This document shows, in pieces, positions 1 through 10,650 of a stretch of 64,000 bases of DNA; within the stretch, counting starts at the first letter, position 1; the number at the start of each line of letters is the position of its first letter. Made by a program: the position numbers and the translations under genes. The stretch lies in NCBI GenBank assembly GCA_039105265.1, contig JAPFFF010000053.1, forward strand, positions 806,001 to 870,000, in the 5' to 3' direction. A model generated the notes under the pieces. It made no database searches. It had not been told where the DNA came from and was given only the letters and a program-made list of their open reading frames with translations. The DNA comes from Tritrichomonas musculus. Lineage: Eukaryota > Parabasalia > Tritrichomonadida > Tritrichomonadidae.

Positions 1-180
1 CATAAATGCATTTCCTCTTCTCGTCTCCAGAACCAAGAAATGGTGAAGACAACAACCAACAAGAGGCTGAAACAAAGTCAAAGAAGGACAAAAAGAAGGA
101 AAAAGGGGAAGAAGCTAAAAAAGAAGAAACATGAAAAAGAATCAGCATCGTCAGACGACTTCAGCGATTCCGTCGAGTAG
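1..180 (+). CDS. 3' end of an unidentified gene with a lysine-rich, acidic-tipped C terminus
   Basis: Frame 1 is open from the window edge to TAG at 178-180 and gives about 59 residues: a strongly basic Lys/Arg-rich stretch, then a Ser/Asp/Glu tip ending in DDFSDSVE. Frame 3 is also open, from an ATG at 6 to a stop at 134, so the frame is not certain. Base composition is clearly richer in G+C than the next 30 kb, as in expressed host genes such as the RCC1-kinase. The stop is followed by TTTAAA, compatible with the short TAAA-type poly(A) signal used in trichomonads. No family can be named from so short a charged tail. Confidence 0.4.
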   Translation, partial: HKCISSSRLQNQEMVKTTTNKRLKQSQRRTKRRKKGKKLKKKKHEKESASSDDFSDSVE

Positions 181-479
181 ATTTAAAAACAAAGAATAAA
201 CAATTAATTTACTAACTCTTTTTTATTTCATTTTTTATTTCGACTAAAATGAGTAAGGAAAGGACAAAAAGAACGTATGCTGATACTGGTAAAAGTGGTA
301 TCAATATTATTAGATTTTAGAGGTGAGATTGATGAGAGTAGAATGGAAAGAATGATTACTGATATATAGGTTGGCCATTAAGTAACCACAATTTCAAAGG
401 CTGATTAGTAATGAATATTATTTTTAATGTATTATTAATGTTTATGAATTTAAATTTTTTTTGCTATTATTATAGACTT
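181..479. other. Gap between the first gene and the Maverick fossil, with a mariner-like terminus
   Basis: No gene can be supported here. At about 361-400 the sequence has a GGTTGGCCATTAAGT core that resembles the termini of irritans-type mariner elements. No matching inverted end was found in this window, so this is at most a solo end or a chance resemblance. Short coding-like stretches at 249-320 and 320-360 may be outlying parts of the Maverick fossil to the right. Confidence 0.25.
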
Positions 480-699
480 TGATATATTTGACCCCAAGAG
501 TGATAAGAAATGGTATTTCATTCATGGTTTATTAGATTCTTGTGAAAAGGTAGAGTACTGTTATGTTTCATCAACCCCTAATGAATCCAGAAATATTAAG
601 ATATATTTAGCTGATGAATATGTTGACCCTGTTGATGAAGTCAATTGGGAACCTACAACAAATCCCTTCGAATATATTATAAAACAGCAATTTTATGAA

Positions 700-1618
700 G
701 TGTATCCTAATCCTAATGCTGCTACAACACTATATACTGATTACAACATCACTAGTTCTAAAATCATTACTGCAGATAACATTTCTACAATGAGAAGTGA
801 TTTAAATATGGTAACTAACAATGTAGATGTGATTAGCTATGATGTCCAAGAAATGAACACAACAATGGAAAGCCTCAAGGGACGAGTATCAAGAGCAGAA
901 ACAGTTACCCAACATTTGGAAGAAGATGTGGATAATTTAAGAATTGTTTCATGGACTGCATTAGCATTTGGTGTTGCAGGTACTGTTGGAAGTGTTGCAT
1001 CAATTGGAATGCAATTAGCTCCAGAAGGTATTAGTTTTGCAACTGGGAATGGGGGAGGATTCCTTAAAAGATTGTTCTCTCGTAAATCAACAAAAGGGAT
1101 GAGTGATTTGGTTAGAAATAGCATTAACTTCATGTCTGAGACCGTCGCTAGGTCTATCACAAAAGATATTACTCCAATAATAACCTGGTGTGAAGAGGAG
1201 TATACACAACTAGATGAACTACCTTTTACTGATGAGAATGACAACCCTGATACAGGAACCTTGACATTAAGCGGTGCCATGGATATTGGCAATATGTTCA
1301 GGGAATCCCTCAAGCCTGTATTTAAATTACTCGCCGAGAAGGTTAATGAGCTAGAGGCGGAGTTTGGTTATTACCCTACATTGAATGAAGTAGTTCAAAA
1401 GACAGATTTGGTTAGGGATGATACAATAGATATTGTTGGTAAATATGTCAATGGTGAGGTCCATTTAGAAGCAGAAGATGTTATCACAGATGGAACAATT
1501 AAAGCAAGGTTTTTGGTCCAAAAAATTAGTGAATACAATGATGTAGATTATGAAGAGAATATAGTTACTATAAATATTACTGGTGGGGCAATAAATTATC
1601 AAGGAACAAATGATTTCC
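700..1618 (+). pseudogene. Proximal part of the fossil Maverick fibre gene
   Basis: This segment has the same order of parts as the intact protein: a coiled-coil-like stretch near DVQEMNTTMESL, a glycine/alanine-rich hydrophobic segment (FGVAGTVGSVASIG) that could sit in a membrane or a trimer core, then a conserved region with NGEVHLEAEDVITDGTIKA. It ends at the edge of the transposon insertion. The matching part of the intact element is a long structural protein thought to be a fibre or spike. Its function is inferred from that likeness only. Confidence 0.75.
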
Positions 1619-2707
1619 AGACCACCTGACAAGATAAGGCCGTTTAGAAATAAAAAATTAAAAAGGTAATATCAAGAAATTGAAAAAAATTTAGGTATTC
1701 TTTTTTTAATATTTTATTATAAAAAAAATATCTCTAAGTAATTATGAATATGTTTTTCCAAAATTTCAGCCATATAAGATTGTTGAAAATATACATAAAA
1801 CATTTTTATCTTTATAAATACAAAATGTATTTGATTAAAAACATGTGATAAATGTTATTTATTAATTCATTTTGTAGTATTTAAAATATATTGTTAACAA
1901 TCTAAGAAAGAATCTCAAATGCTTACATATTAATTGTGTTATTTATATCATTTGGAGTTTCTATTAAATTATGAAAATAAATATTTGATTGAATAAATAT
2001 TTTTGAAGTGCTGTTATTCTAAGGAAATGAAAAAGAATTTAGCGCTAGATTTTTCAAAAAAGTTGAATCATTATATTGATCAATCATTATCTAGCACGAA
2101 AAGGCATCAAAAATAAATATATTTTAAATATTTCCTTTGAATATACTAAAATAATATATATTTACATGTATATATTTAGATGTGGTAAGATAATATGGAT
2201 TTTATTAAAAAAAATTGTTAAACTTTTTGAGAAATCAATTAATCAATTAGTATTCTAAAAAAGCAAGTATTGTTGACTCTTCAACTTACTTATGCAATAC
2301 CAATATGAAGAAATACCTGTATATTATCCAGAATGTACCAATCAGTCTGTTTAAAAATAGCCCTGACGCATATGTTTTAGAATATAATTATGATATCGAT
2401 TGAGAACATTTGATCAAAGAGAAGTATGATTGAAAAATGAATTTTTATTTTATTTAATATATTTGGTACAGTTTTCTCTTCGTTTTTTTATATAAGAGTA
2501 TTTATTTAATTTAAGAAATAAAGCTTTCAATTTATTAAAAAACGATCATATATCTTAGAAATATTTATCTACATACAAATAATTTTATCTTAAAATTCTG
2601 CGCCAATTTTTTTAAAATATTTAATAATTGTAATTGTTATATAGAGTGTTATTAGTATTTAAAATATGGAGCATTTTTAATAGAAAAAATTTTATGCCAG
2701 GTGGTCT
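1619..2707. mobile_element. hAT-like non-autonomous DNA transposon inserted in the Maverick fossil
   Basis: The ends are perfect 10-bp inverted repeats, AGACCACCTG at 1619-1628 and CAGGTGGTCT at 2698-2707. They are flanked by identical 8-bp duplications, TGATTTCC at 1611-1618 and 2708-2715. The intact Maverick gene is continuous across the same point, which confirms an empty site. An 8-bp target duplication is typical of the hAT superfamily. The 1,089-bp interior is very AT-rich with no long open frame, so it depends on a transposase made elsewhere or is a decayed autonomous copy. The perfect duplication suggests a fairly recent insertion, later than the Maverick fragment itself. Confidence 0.85.
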
Positions 2708-2975
2708 TGATTTCCCTAGTTGCATCATGAATGATAAGGTATTTATTATATCAAATCCAAATAAACTTAGAGTTGGTGGAATACAGATTAAAGAAAATAC
2801 ATGTTTGAGACATATGGACTTTACACTAAATGATTTAGCATATACTTGTGATATAGATGCTTTACATAAGAAGATAGATGGAGTACAAGAGCAGATAGAA
2901 AAGAATGATACAGCTCTAGCTACTACATTAAATGAATTCCCAACTGTTGATGAAGTAAATTAAGCATTAGATGAA

Positions 2976-4460
2976 TTGAAAAATAATATGGTAAACATGG
3001 ATAACCTGTATACGAAAAAGGAAGCAGATAATAAATATGCGACAAAAGAAGAAATTCCTGATTTGTCTCAATATGAAACAAAAACAATAGCTGAAGGAAA
3101 ATATGCTTTTAAGAGTGAAATTCCTGAAATCCCTGATGATTATGCGACAGTCGACGATCTGGATCAATATGCTTTGAAGAAAGACGTCTCCAAATATCGA
3201 GAAAAAAATGATTTGATATATAAAGATGCTGTCGATGTGCCTTTTGAAAATGTCCGAGATAGTTCAGGAAGGTGGGAAGCCAAAATAAAAATGACTCGGG
3301 GAACTCATCTTGTTGGAACGATTACAGATGCTGGCGTGGTCAAGAATTTTGATTTTCTGTTTGATTATGATGAAAATGTACCTGAGAATTCCGATATTTA
3401 TTACAATATAGAAATTGATGGAACAACTTATTACGTAAATTATTATCCAAATGAGAGCAATGATTGGCGCTTTTTTATCGAAAGTGAAACAGGAGAATTA
3501 GATACCAAATTAACACTAGCGGAAAAAATAATTAAACAAGATGAAATAGTTTTGAAAACAGATAATCGAATTGATTTGGAAAAAACATTTGAGAATGCTT
3601 TGGTTGAGTTCATTAAAAATGATAGATATAAGAATATTTCTGATAATCCAAAAACATATCTTGGTTATTTCTATTTTGTTAATGGAGAATTTGAACTCAG
3701 ATTTAAATTTATTCCAAGGAATTTTGATGACAAATATATAATTTTACAATATGATTCTGCTGATGGTGAATTTTGTATTGTATTGCTATTGAACATTTAT
3801 TCAAACTCTGGAACATTCGTCATATTTTCAAAAGTTGGATATTTTAAATATAGAATCGTGAAAGATTTAACCATTGAAACTGTTTATGATGAAAAATATA
3901 AAAATAATGTTTCAAAAGTTTATTGTACTTTTGATGGATTTGGAAATATTAGTTCGTCTGTTGATGATTATATGGAAGACATAAATGGTTATTCTGATAT
4001 TAAATATTTCAAAGTTGTTAGATCAAATGACAAATTTCCTGTGGATGATGTTCTTGGATTATTTATGGACTTCTTTGTTTCATTCAAGAATCATAAAGAA
4101 GAAGAAAATGAATGGAAAATATTTTATTCTGGCTTTGTTGATTGTGATATTCAATGGATTGATGATTTAACAGGAATCGAATATGATTCACACAAAAATA
4201 TTTTAACGATTAGTACCGAGTTCGATTCTGATGCATATGAATTGTTAATAATATTTAAAGAGACGAGTGGTGAAAAACATTTTGTGAGAATTCTCCACGG
4301 ATCAAAGATTGCTTTACTCGATGAAATTTATGGATCAAAGAAAGTTAAAGTTGTTCAATATCAAGCTACAGATTATAAATATGACTTTAATGTAAGAATG
4401 AATTTAGATCTATCTCCGGAAGGACAGATTTACATTAAGCAATTAAAATGGAATGAGTAG
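2976..4460 (+). pseudogene. Distal part of the fossil Maverick fibre gene (YATK repeats plus beta-rich tip)
   Basis: It opens with repeats of the phage-tail-fibre kind (NKYATKEEIPDLSQYETKT, then GKYAFKSEIPEIP). These match almost word for word the fibre-like gene of the outer Maverick at 62.2-64 kb. The following ~400 residues are aromatic, Asp-rich and beta-like and resemble nothing else in the window. The proximal and distal halves of this fossil therefore find their relatives in two different Mavericks. A receptor-binding tip is the natural guess; it is an inference. Confidence 0.7.
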
Positions 4461-5335
4461 GCATATTCAATTGCAATCGGTGTTTGCTCTTCAGCTGGAT
4501 TTAGCGTCGGGTACATTTCAATCGTGGAAAACATTTTTTTGTAGTCATTAATGACAAATGGAGGGATTTTTTACACGGGACGTTAAAAAATCACGCCATT
4601 TTATATACTACTTTTTGTGAAGAGAACTTTTTGAACAGGAAACTTTTTCTGAATGGAACTTTTTGAATGCTTGGCTTTTTGAATGGGGTCTAGGGGCGGG
4701 AGCCCTTGGAGTAGTGGTAGGCTGGGGCTTGTCAAAGCCTACCGTATACTATTTATGCATCAAAACAAAACTTAAAGTTATTCATGCAAATTAAAATTAT
4801 TTAAGCATAATTTTAAGAAATACTTATATTTTTCGAAGTACATTGTCATTCATCGAGATTACGGTAACTTATCGACATTCCCAAAAAAATGTAAATATTC
4901 AATATTGAATTAACTCATAGAATACACAATTCAATAGAGCATTTTTCGGAAAAAGTTTTAGTGAATAATAAAAAAATTGGCCTTAACGATTAATTCTTTT
5001 TTCATTCAGAATTTTTTTGATTTTTTAATTCGTCAATTTCTATCTGTAAAAAAAATAAAATTGATAAGATGTAATGAGAATAATTTAATATAATTATTTT
5101 AAATATATATCTGTTAAAATTTCATTATTTAACTCTTTTTTAAAGATAATATTTATGTATATATTTTTTGTGAAATACCATTGAATTTAGTCTTTTAAAT
5201 TTGAAAGGAGAACCTTTGAAAAATAACGTTTTTGCCCGCCAAAATACACTTCATTATATTTTAAGAAGTTGGAGTACGCTTGATATATATTAACGCACTC
5301 CTTCAATCTCTAGCCACTTTATGCTTTTTTTTTTT
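4461..5335. other. Intergenic stretch with degenerate ACTTTTTGAA repeats and small GC-rich hairpins
   Basis: No gene is seen. At about 4604-4690 a unit like AACTTTTTGAA recurs four to five times at 16-18 bp spacing. At 4684-4710 there is an unusually GC-rich island with GGGC/GCCC arms. At 4716-4743 an 8-bp perfect hairpin (GGTAGGCT with AGCCTACC) is visible. The island is out of keeping with the surrounding AT-rich DNA. It may mark the decayed end of the Maverick fossil. From about 4750 onward only simple AT-rich sequence is seen. Confidence 0.4.
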
Positions 5336-5580
5336 TTACACATTTTCAATAACCTGATCAACATTTCGAGTATAGAAATTTCCAAAGATTTAATTAATCA
5401 TTTGATCAAAGGTAAAAAGTGTCCAAGTTCCAAACTCTTCAAGTTCATACTCATAGAACAAGAGTGCTAAATGGAAAAAATCTATTTTTTGTACAGTATC
5501 ATTGTCATATTGCTCCAGAAGTAAATTTATACTAATCCCTTTACTTGAAAATGGAAGTAATCTTGTTATTTCCTTTTATT
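5336..5580 (-). pseudogene. Remnant of an unidentified host gene, minus strand
   Basis: Read on the minus strand, about 80 codons are open with a single internal stop near 5390. They give protein-like sequence (EITRLLPFSSKGISIN, DFFHLALLFYEYELEEF, IFGNFYTRNVDQVIENV) ending at a TAA at 5336-5338. There is no start codon at the upstream end. The amino-acid composition is balanced, unlike random AT-rich DNA. I do not recognise the family. It lies in the same orientation as the coiled-coil gene to its right but is too far to be part of it. Confidence 0.35.
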
Positions 5581-5984
5581 AATGCCACCATTTCCCATTT
5601 TTTATTGTTCTACTTGATATTCCATAAATTAATGCATTATTTATTTATAGACATTTTAATAAACATGTCATTTAATACTGTTATTTCTTTTTAATTTTAC
5701 TTTTGCTGATTAATTTCAGCAAGTAAACTGTCCATTTTTCTTACAATTATAATCTAATCTGAAACCTCTTTTTACATAAGAATAAACTACTGATAAGAAC
5801 AAGTAATTTAACCAAATTATTGTTTATTATGTATTTTTTGACGAATAATCCAATCAGATTGGTTCTTATTATACAAAATATAAAAAACAACTCTTTTCAA
5901 CCTTTTGAGTACTTATTTGGTCTCCACAAACTTTACATGATTGAGACTTTTTCGTTCCTTCTTTATAAATGCAACTTATTTTTT

Positions 5985-7589
5985 TTATTCTTGACTTTTT
6001 TTATTGTGAATATTTTTTTGCCTTTCACGATCAACAGTCTCATGCTTTTTGTTTTCATTTTTCACTTGATTTTTCACATCAATTTTTTCTGATTTCAGAG
6101 CTGAAATTTGCTTGTTTAATTCATCAATTGTGAAATTTTTCAATTCGATTTCTTTACGCAACTGTGAAATAAGAATTTGGCTTTGATTATCACTTTCCAA
6201 TTCCTTGATTCTATCGTTCAATTCTTTCGTTAATTTTTGATTTTCTTCGTTTTTATTTTTAATTATTTCAATCAGCTCATTCAAATTTTGCTCCATTTTA
6301 GGAATTGAATCTTTTTTCTTTTCATTTAATTGAGAAAATAAGAAGATCAATTCGTTTTTAAAAGGATGGTCAATTTCTTTCAGCTTAATTAAAACGTTTT
6401 TTATATCACTTTTCTGTTCGTAATAAGAATGGAACAAATCAATAATTTTTTTATCATTAATTAAATTAACATTTTCGGTTTTTAACCGATTTATTTTATC
6501 ATGATCAATGTTAATCACAACTTTTAATTCACTGATCATTTTATCTTTATCAAAAACATCTTTTTTCTTTTCTTCAAGCAACTCATTCAAATTTTTTATT
6601 TCTTTTTCTTTTTCTTGAATTTTCAATTTGAAATTTTTCTTCAAATTTACATTTTTATCTCTCAATTCTTGCATTTGCTGATCATCATCAGGCTGTTGTT
6701 GATTTATTATTTCTTTTTGTATTCTTATTTCTTGTTTTAGTTCATTGATTTTGGTTTGATATTGACTTTTCAAAGCTTGAATTGTGAGATTAATCATTTT
6801 GTTAACTTCAAATGAATCATTTTGCTGCTTAATTGATGAAAGCTCTTCTTCTAACAATTGGATTTGAACTTCTTTCTTTTCAACTAATTGTTGGCTTTGT
6901 AAATAAAGATTTTTTGTGTGATTGTACTTTAAATCATTTTCGGATTTCATATCTTCTTTTTGAATTTGCATTAATTGCGCCTTATTTTTAAAAAGTTCAA
7001 TTTCTTCTTTTAATCCTTCAATTTCTTCACTTTTTAAATGGATTTCATCTTCTTTCTCTTTGTTTTGTTTTGTTAGTTCGTCTATTCTTTGTTTGTATTG
7101 ATTTTCTTGGGTTTGGAAAGTTTCTGTGAGATTTTGAATTGTAATTTTCAATTGAACTTTTTCTTTAGCATTTATATCATCATCGTTTTTGGCTTGTAAT
7201 AATTGCTGTAAAATATTGGAAATATCTAATTGAAGTTTTTGAATTTTTGTTAAACTCTCTTTACTTTTCTGCTCCAATTCAGCAATCTTGTTTTCATATT
7301 CTGATTTTTGAGCTTGAATTTTATGTTTTAAATGCCTATTATTTTTTTTTAAATTATTAATCGTATTTTCTTTAGAAATCAATTGATATTGAATATTACT
7401 AAAATCATAATCTAATGCATCGATCATTATTCCTCTTTCATTGCTCTGCTCTTTTATATTTTGGTAATGATTTTTTGTAATAGGAAATATTTGCTTTAAT
7501 TTTATATCTTCATTACCCAAATTAAGATGATCGTTTTTTAATCGGAATTTTGGAGATGAAATTTCAAATTGTTTTTCGCAAGAATTCAT
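5985..7589 (-). CDS. Long coiled-coil protein, 534 aa
   Basis: Apart from about 70 N-terminal and 20 C-terminal residues, almost the whole protein is Glu/Lys/Gln/Leu-rich with heptad-like spacing (for example LKLKIQEKEKEIKNLNELLEE), i.e. one long coiled coil. There is no signal peptide or membrane segment. Proteins like this in trichomonads are structural or scaffold proteins of the cytoskeleton or Golgi, but no specific family can be named. The ATG at 7587-7589 is the first in frame, and the ~460-bp block just upstream is duplicated at 14868-15332, which suggests it carries the promoter. The frame is intact throughout, which over 1.6 kb of AT-rich DNA argues for a real gene. Confidence 0.8.
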   Translation of the reverse strand: MNSCEKQFEISSPKFRLKNDHLNLGNEDIKLKQIFPITKNHYQNIKEQSNERGIMIDALDYDFSNIQYQLISKENTINNLKKNNRHLKHKIQAQKSEYENKIAELEQKSKESLTKIQKLQLDISNILQQLLQAKNDDDINAKEKVQLKITIQNLTETFQTQENQYKQRIDELTKQNKEKEDEIHLKSEEIEGLKEEIELFKNKAQLMQIQKEDMKSENDLKYNHTKNLYLQSQQLVEKKEVQIQLLEEELSSIKQQNDSFEVNKMINLTIQALKSQYQTKINELKQEIRIQKEIINQQQPDDDQQMQELRDKNVNLKKNFKLKIQEKEKEIKNLNELLEEKKKDVFDKDKMISELKVVINIDHDKINRLKTENVNLINDKKIIDLFHSYYEQKSDIKNVLIKLKEIDHPFKNELIFLFSQLNEKKKDSIPKMEQNLNELIEIIKNKNEENQKLTKELNDRIKELESDNQSQILISQLRKEIELKNFTIDELNKQISALKSEKIDVKNQVKNENKKHETVDRERQKNIHNKKSQE

Positions 7590-7597
7590 TATTTTAA

Positions 7598-8058
7598 GAT
7601 GATATAAAATATACGTTAGAAATCGATTTTTTCAGCTCATAAAAAGCCAACCTACTCTTTCTCTATTTGCAAAGATTATATACAAATAATAACGAAAAGA
7701 AAAAAAAAGAAGAGTAATATCATTAAACAGGTACTATTATTAAAACAAGAAATTTTGCATTTAATTAATTTTACAACTAAATTGAAGTCGAACACAAAAT
7801 CAAATGGCTAATTCTACCAACATTATTTACAATTTACTGAATTTAAAAAGAGTTTAATGATTTTTAAATATAAAAATATAACCTATAATATAGCAAAAAA
7901 TAAAATTTATACTTTTAAAGATTTAATTTTTTTATACAATTGATTGTAAAATTAAAACAAAGATAAAATTTAATCAAATATTAATTTTATTTAAAGATAA
8001 ATATATTTTTAATATTGCAATACATATTCAAAATATTGAAATAATTTCTTTTTCAAGT
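7598..8058. repeat. Duplicated upstream block, copy A
   Basis: This block and 14868-15332 are colinear copies that agree closely over about 460 bp, for example both carry GCCAACCTACTCTTTCTC and AATCAAATGGCTAATTCTAC. Copy A begins about 10 bp upstream of the coiled-coil gene on its 5' side. Copy B lies in the same relation to a decayed minus-strand gene. The most direct reading is a duplicated gene with its 5' flank, rather than a transposon, since no terminal repeats or target duplications are seen. Confidence 0.75.
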
Positions 8059-8224
8059 ATTGAATTCAATACTTGCAATTTCGGAAAAAGTTAAGGTCAA
8101 AAATGATGATTTTTTACCTAAACGATCAAAAAACGATTAAATTTTTCTATTGAGTTTTTTATTTTATATGAAAAAAATAAAGATAATTTAAAAATAAGAT
8201 AAAAAATAAATTATACCACATGGA

Positions 8225-8342
8225 TGCTTATCGATAAACCGTTTTATTGGTCATCGGATGTTTATCGATAATCTGATAATATAGATAAAAAACCGATATT
8301 CATTGGACGATCATAACCGTTATCGGATAATATCGATAAGCA
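8225..8342. repeat. 118-bp inverted-repeat element with TGCTTATCGATA ends
   Basis: The ends are perfect 12-bp inverted repeats, TGCTTATCGATA at 8225-8236 and TATCGATAAGCA at 8331-8342. The interior has further broken inverted matches around CCG/ATCGG motifs, so the whole can fold back on itself. There is no coding capacity. It looks like a MITE. No clear target duplication was found, and the superfamily cannot be told. Confidence 0.55.
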
Positions 8343-8408
8343 ACCCTGTTATACCATATATGAATGATTTATATTTCTAACATTTTTATTAAAAAAAATG
8401 TTTTTTAA

Positions 8409-9372
8409 TAGAGCTCGGAGAAAAAGGGATTTCCTTTTTGAAAATAAAGAATTATATTTATAAAACATATTTATTTTGATGTGTATAAGTTATATCTGAA
8501 AGCATACACTTTTTCGAAAAAAAATTGTTTTTTTAAAAAAAAGTGACTTTTTTATAAAAAGGTTTATTTTTGAATATTTTTTTTTTATAAAAAAAAAGCT
8601 TCTTTGCGAAAAGTTTTTGTGTGTGCAAAAAGTAAAATCATATCAATAAGTTTCGATCATTTCAAATAAAAAATTTAATTAAAATCATAAATTCCTTTCG
8701 AAATATAAAATTGATAGAAAAAATTTAGTTAACAAGAATTTCAAAGAATTATTTAATAAAAACATATATTTAGATATTATTCAAATCATAAAGAATGATA
8801 TTTTATGTATAAATTATAAAGTACTCGTAATCATTGCTTATGATCAAACTATATTCAAAATTTGAAGCATTCTAATGATATAGAAAATATCATTTGCTTC
8901 ATTAAGCTGTGAGGCACTTTTCAATCTTGTTAAATGATGCTTTTGATGCAGACAGTTTAAATCGGGAATGAAAATAATAGTTTTGTCCTCAAAATGTAGT
9001 TTTTTCCACCAATTATAACGTTTTTTTTTTTAATATGAATAAATAACGTATTCAAAAATCAAAATCAAATAATATATTTATAAGATCTTGTTTTTTTTAA
9101 AAGAAAATCTATATTAAAAAAAATTGTTCATATAAAAAAGACTTGGTGTTTTGAAAAAAGAAAATTATTTCGCAAAAAAAAGATCATTTTAAGAAGTATT
9201 TTTCATTTTAAAAAGAAAACAAATTTTTTAAACGAAAAAATTATTTCACAAAAAAATGTTTTTACAGACAAACCTTTTTCTTTTCGAAAAAAAATGGATT
9301 TTTAAAACATATGGATCTTAATGATATGAAAAAGTTTTGTAAATATGGAAATTCCTTTTTCGCCGATCTCTA
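8409..9372. mobile_element. TA-flanked inverted-repeat element, about 960 bp, non-coding
   Basis: The left end (8411-8434, GAGCTCGGAGAAAAAGGG...) and the right end (9347-9370) are inverted copies that differ at a few positions. Each is bordered by a TA dinucleotide (8409-8410 and 9371-9372), as expected of Tc1/mariner-type insertion. The interior is very AT-rich, with many runs of A and T and several fragments of TTTTGAAAAAAG type. No open frame of note occurs. It sits in the space between the coiled-coil gene and the glycosyltransferase gene and ends about 150 bp before the latter. Confidence 0.55.
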
Positions 9373-9489
9373 ATATAGTAAAAATATTATAAATTTTGAG
9401 AAGGCTCATTGAAAAAAACTCATAGAATTATAACATTCAATTTTACTTTCAAAGTAAAATTGTGTTCGCTTTTTGAAAAGTTATTTGGC

Positions 9490-9499
9490 TCACTAATTA
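9490..9499 (+). promoter_or_regulatory. Initiator-like element upstream of the glycosyltransferase gene
   Basis: TCACTAATTA matches the trichomonad initiator consensus TCAYWTWTTA at nine of ten positions. It lies about 24 bp before the ATG at 9523, within the usual short 5' leader distance. This supports starting the gene at 9523 rather than at the upstream TTG. Based on sequence only. Confidence 0.45.
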
Positions 9500-9522
9500 G
9501 AATCAAAACATTTCCTAAAAAC

Positions 9523-10473
9523 ATGAGCTTATTGAGCTTTATAATTTCATTGGTTGTTTTATTTTGTACTTTAACAAAGAAATTAAATACTATTTTTAAT
9601 TTAATGAAAATCGAAGAAATAAATTTCAATTATATAATTAATCCCAATTTGTATATAGGTGTAATGATTGTCAAGCCAAGTCATATCCGTGTTTCATCTT
9701 TACTCAATGCATGGGGTTATGAATTTGCCTCCAATCATGGAAATGTTTTCAGAATTTTTTCACCATTTAATGAAGAAAGAAATTCAACTTATTGGAAATA
9801 TGTCAATTTATCATCAGTAAATAGGGGACCAATCTCTTTATTTAGATTATTGTTTTACTCTAATTTTGCATCAGCACAAGATTTTTATCAAAATACTGGA
9901 TTAAATTGGTATTTACGTACAACGTATGATTGTTTTATTCATCTTCCCAAATTATATCGATTCATTCAAAAATTGAATAGGCAATACGATCCAACAAAAG
10001 ACATAGTATTTAAAGGTGATCATATTGGTCATTTTATTCACGGTGGTCCAGGTTGGATCATGTCACGAGCGGCCGTTTATGAATATTTAAAAATGAAAGA
10101 TGAAATGGAAGATGAATATTTCAAAAATGGTTTTGGTGATGATGTTAATATTATGCTATTTCCTAAAAAATATAATTTGACATTTAATGAAATTTATACT
10201 CCTGAATTTGTTGGATGGCCAGTAAAAGATTCATCATATAATGATTTGATAAATTCAAATTTCAATTATTCAAATGTTACTACAATTTGTAAAAAAGAGT
10301 TGCAAAAGGCAAAAGTTAATTCAATTATTATTTGGCATAATGGATGTCCTCATGATTATGTAAATACAATTGGTAAAAAAATTATAAATGAAGCACCTGA
10401 TTTCTTAGGTTTGCATTTCTACAATAACTTTGGTGGAGAATTTTGTAGACTCAATGAAACTGTTAATATTTAA
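9523..10473 (+). CDS. Type II membrane glycosyltransferase, Fringe/core-1 beta-1,3-galactosyltransferase-like (GT31)
   Basis: The protein is 316 aa from the ATG at 9523. Residues about 3-17 (LLSFIISLVVLFCTL) form one membrane anchor, followed by a stem and a lumenal catalytic part: the type II layout of Golgi glycosyltransferases. The phrase GGPGWIMSRAAVYEY matches the conserved GG-x-G-x-x-x-S block of Fringe/C1GalT enzymes, preceded by FKGDHIGHFIHGG, and followed by an acidic GFGDDVNIMLF segment. Such enzymes add Gal or GlcNAc in beta-1,3 linkage to O-glycans or fucose. Acceptor and donor cannot be read here. An upstream TTG would extend the frame, but the initiator element favours this start. 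Confidence 0.75.
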   Translation: MSLLSFIISLVVLFCTLTKKLNTIFNLMKIEEINFNYIINPNLYIGVMIVKPSHIRVSSLLNAWGYEFASNHGNVFRIFSPFNEERNSTYWKYVNLSSVNRGPISLFRLLFYSNFASAQDFYQNTGLNWYLRTTYDCFIHLPKLYRFIQKLNRQYDPTKDIVFKGDHIGHFIHGGPGWIMSRAAVYEYLKMKDEMEDEYFKNGFGDDVNIMLFPKKYNLTFNEIYTPEFVGWPVKDSSYNDLINSNFNYSNVTTICKKELQKAKVNSIIIWHNGCPHDYVNTIGKKIINEAPDFLGLHFYNNFGGEFCRLNETVNI

Positions 10474-10494
10474 TAAATTTAACAAATTTTGCAA

Positions 10495-10650
10495 TTCACT
10501 TTTTGAGCCTTCAGCTCAAAAAGTGAAGAAAAATTTGTAATTCTCGCGGACACTTTTTGAATATTTTTTATTAAAAAGTTGTATAAGTAACATTATTTTA
10601 ACATAAAAAGTTATGTTTTCAAAGTATTCAAAAAGTGGCCTTGCGAGAAT
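10495..10650. repeat. Paired hairpins directly after the glycosyltransferase gene
   Basis: Hairpin 1 has perfect 14-bp arms (TTCACTTTTTGAGC at 10495-10508 and its complement at 10514-10527). Hairpin 2 has arms at 10539-10564 and 10624-10650 that contain AATTCTCGC, then CACTTTTTGAATA, with a few mismatches. The first starts about 20 bp after the stop codon. The same two-hairpin design, with the same ACTTTTTGA core, follows the LRR gene at 13751-13899. It may be a mobile palindrome or an RNA 3'-end structure. Confidence 0.7.

Larger units (their letters stand above)
480..4460 (+). mobile_element. Fossil Maverick/Polinton fragment: fibre-like gene, broken
   Basis: The stretch matches the C-terminal third of the long fibre-like protein of the whole Maverick in this window (about 58970-60300). 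Shared phrases include VDEVNW, TTLYTDYNITSSKIITADN and FVNGEVHLEAED-type strings. To its right lies a different distal part (about 2976-4460) with YATK/YAFK repeats and a beta-rich tip. Only this gene remains; no terminal repeats, polymerase or integrase are seen nearby. It is broken by one transposon insertion (1619-2707) and a few other breaks. It is clearly older than the 24-kb element, but parts of the reading frame remain long, so it is not ancient. Confidence 0.85.

Noticed and set aside
361-475. A spliceosomal intron in the Maverick fossil (GT...TAG borders)
   Set aside because: It lacks the strict 5' and branch/3' sequences of trichomonad introns; a mariner-like end or simple decay is at least as likely.
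2076-2258. 60-aa frame inside the hAT-like element
   Set aside because: Low-complexity Ile/Lys/Tyr-rich translation of AT-rich DNA, no transposase motif.
5820-6092. Hydrophobic plus-strand frame that looks like a membrane protein
   Set aside because: Half of it is the antisense of the coiled-coil gene, and T-rich antisense DNA yields Phe/Leu-rich frames by default.
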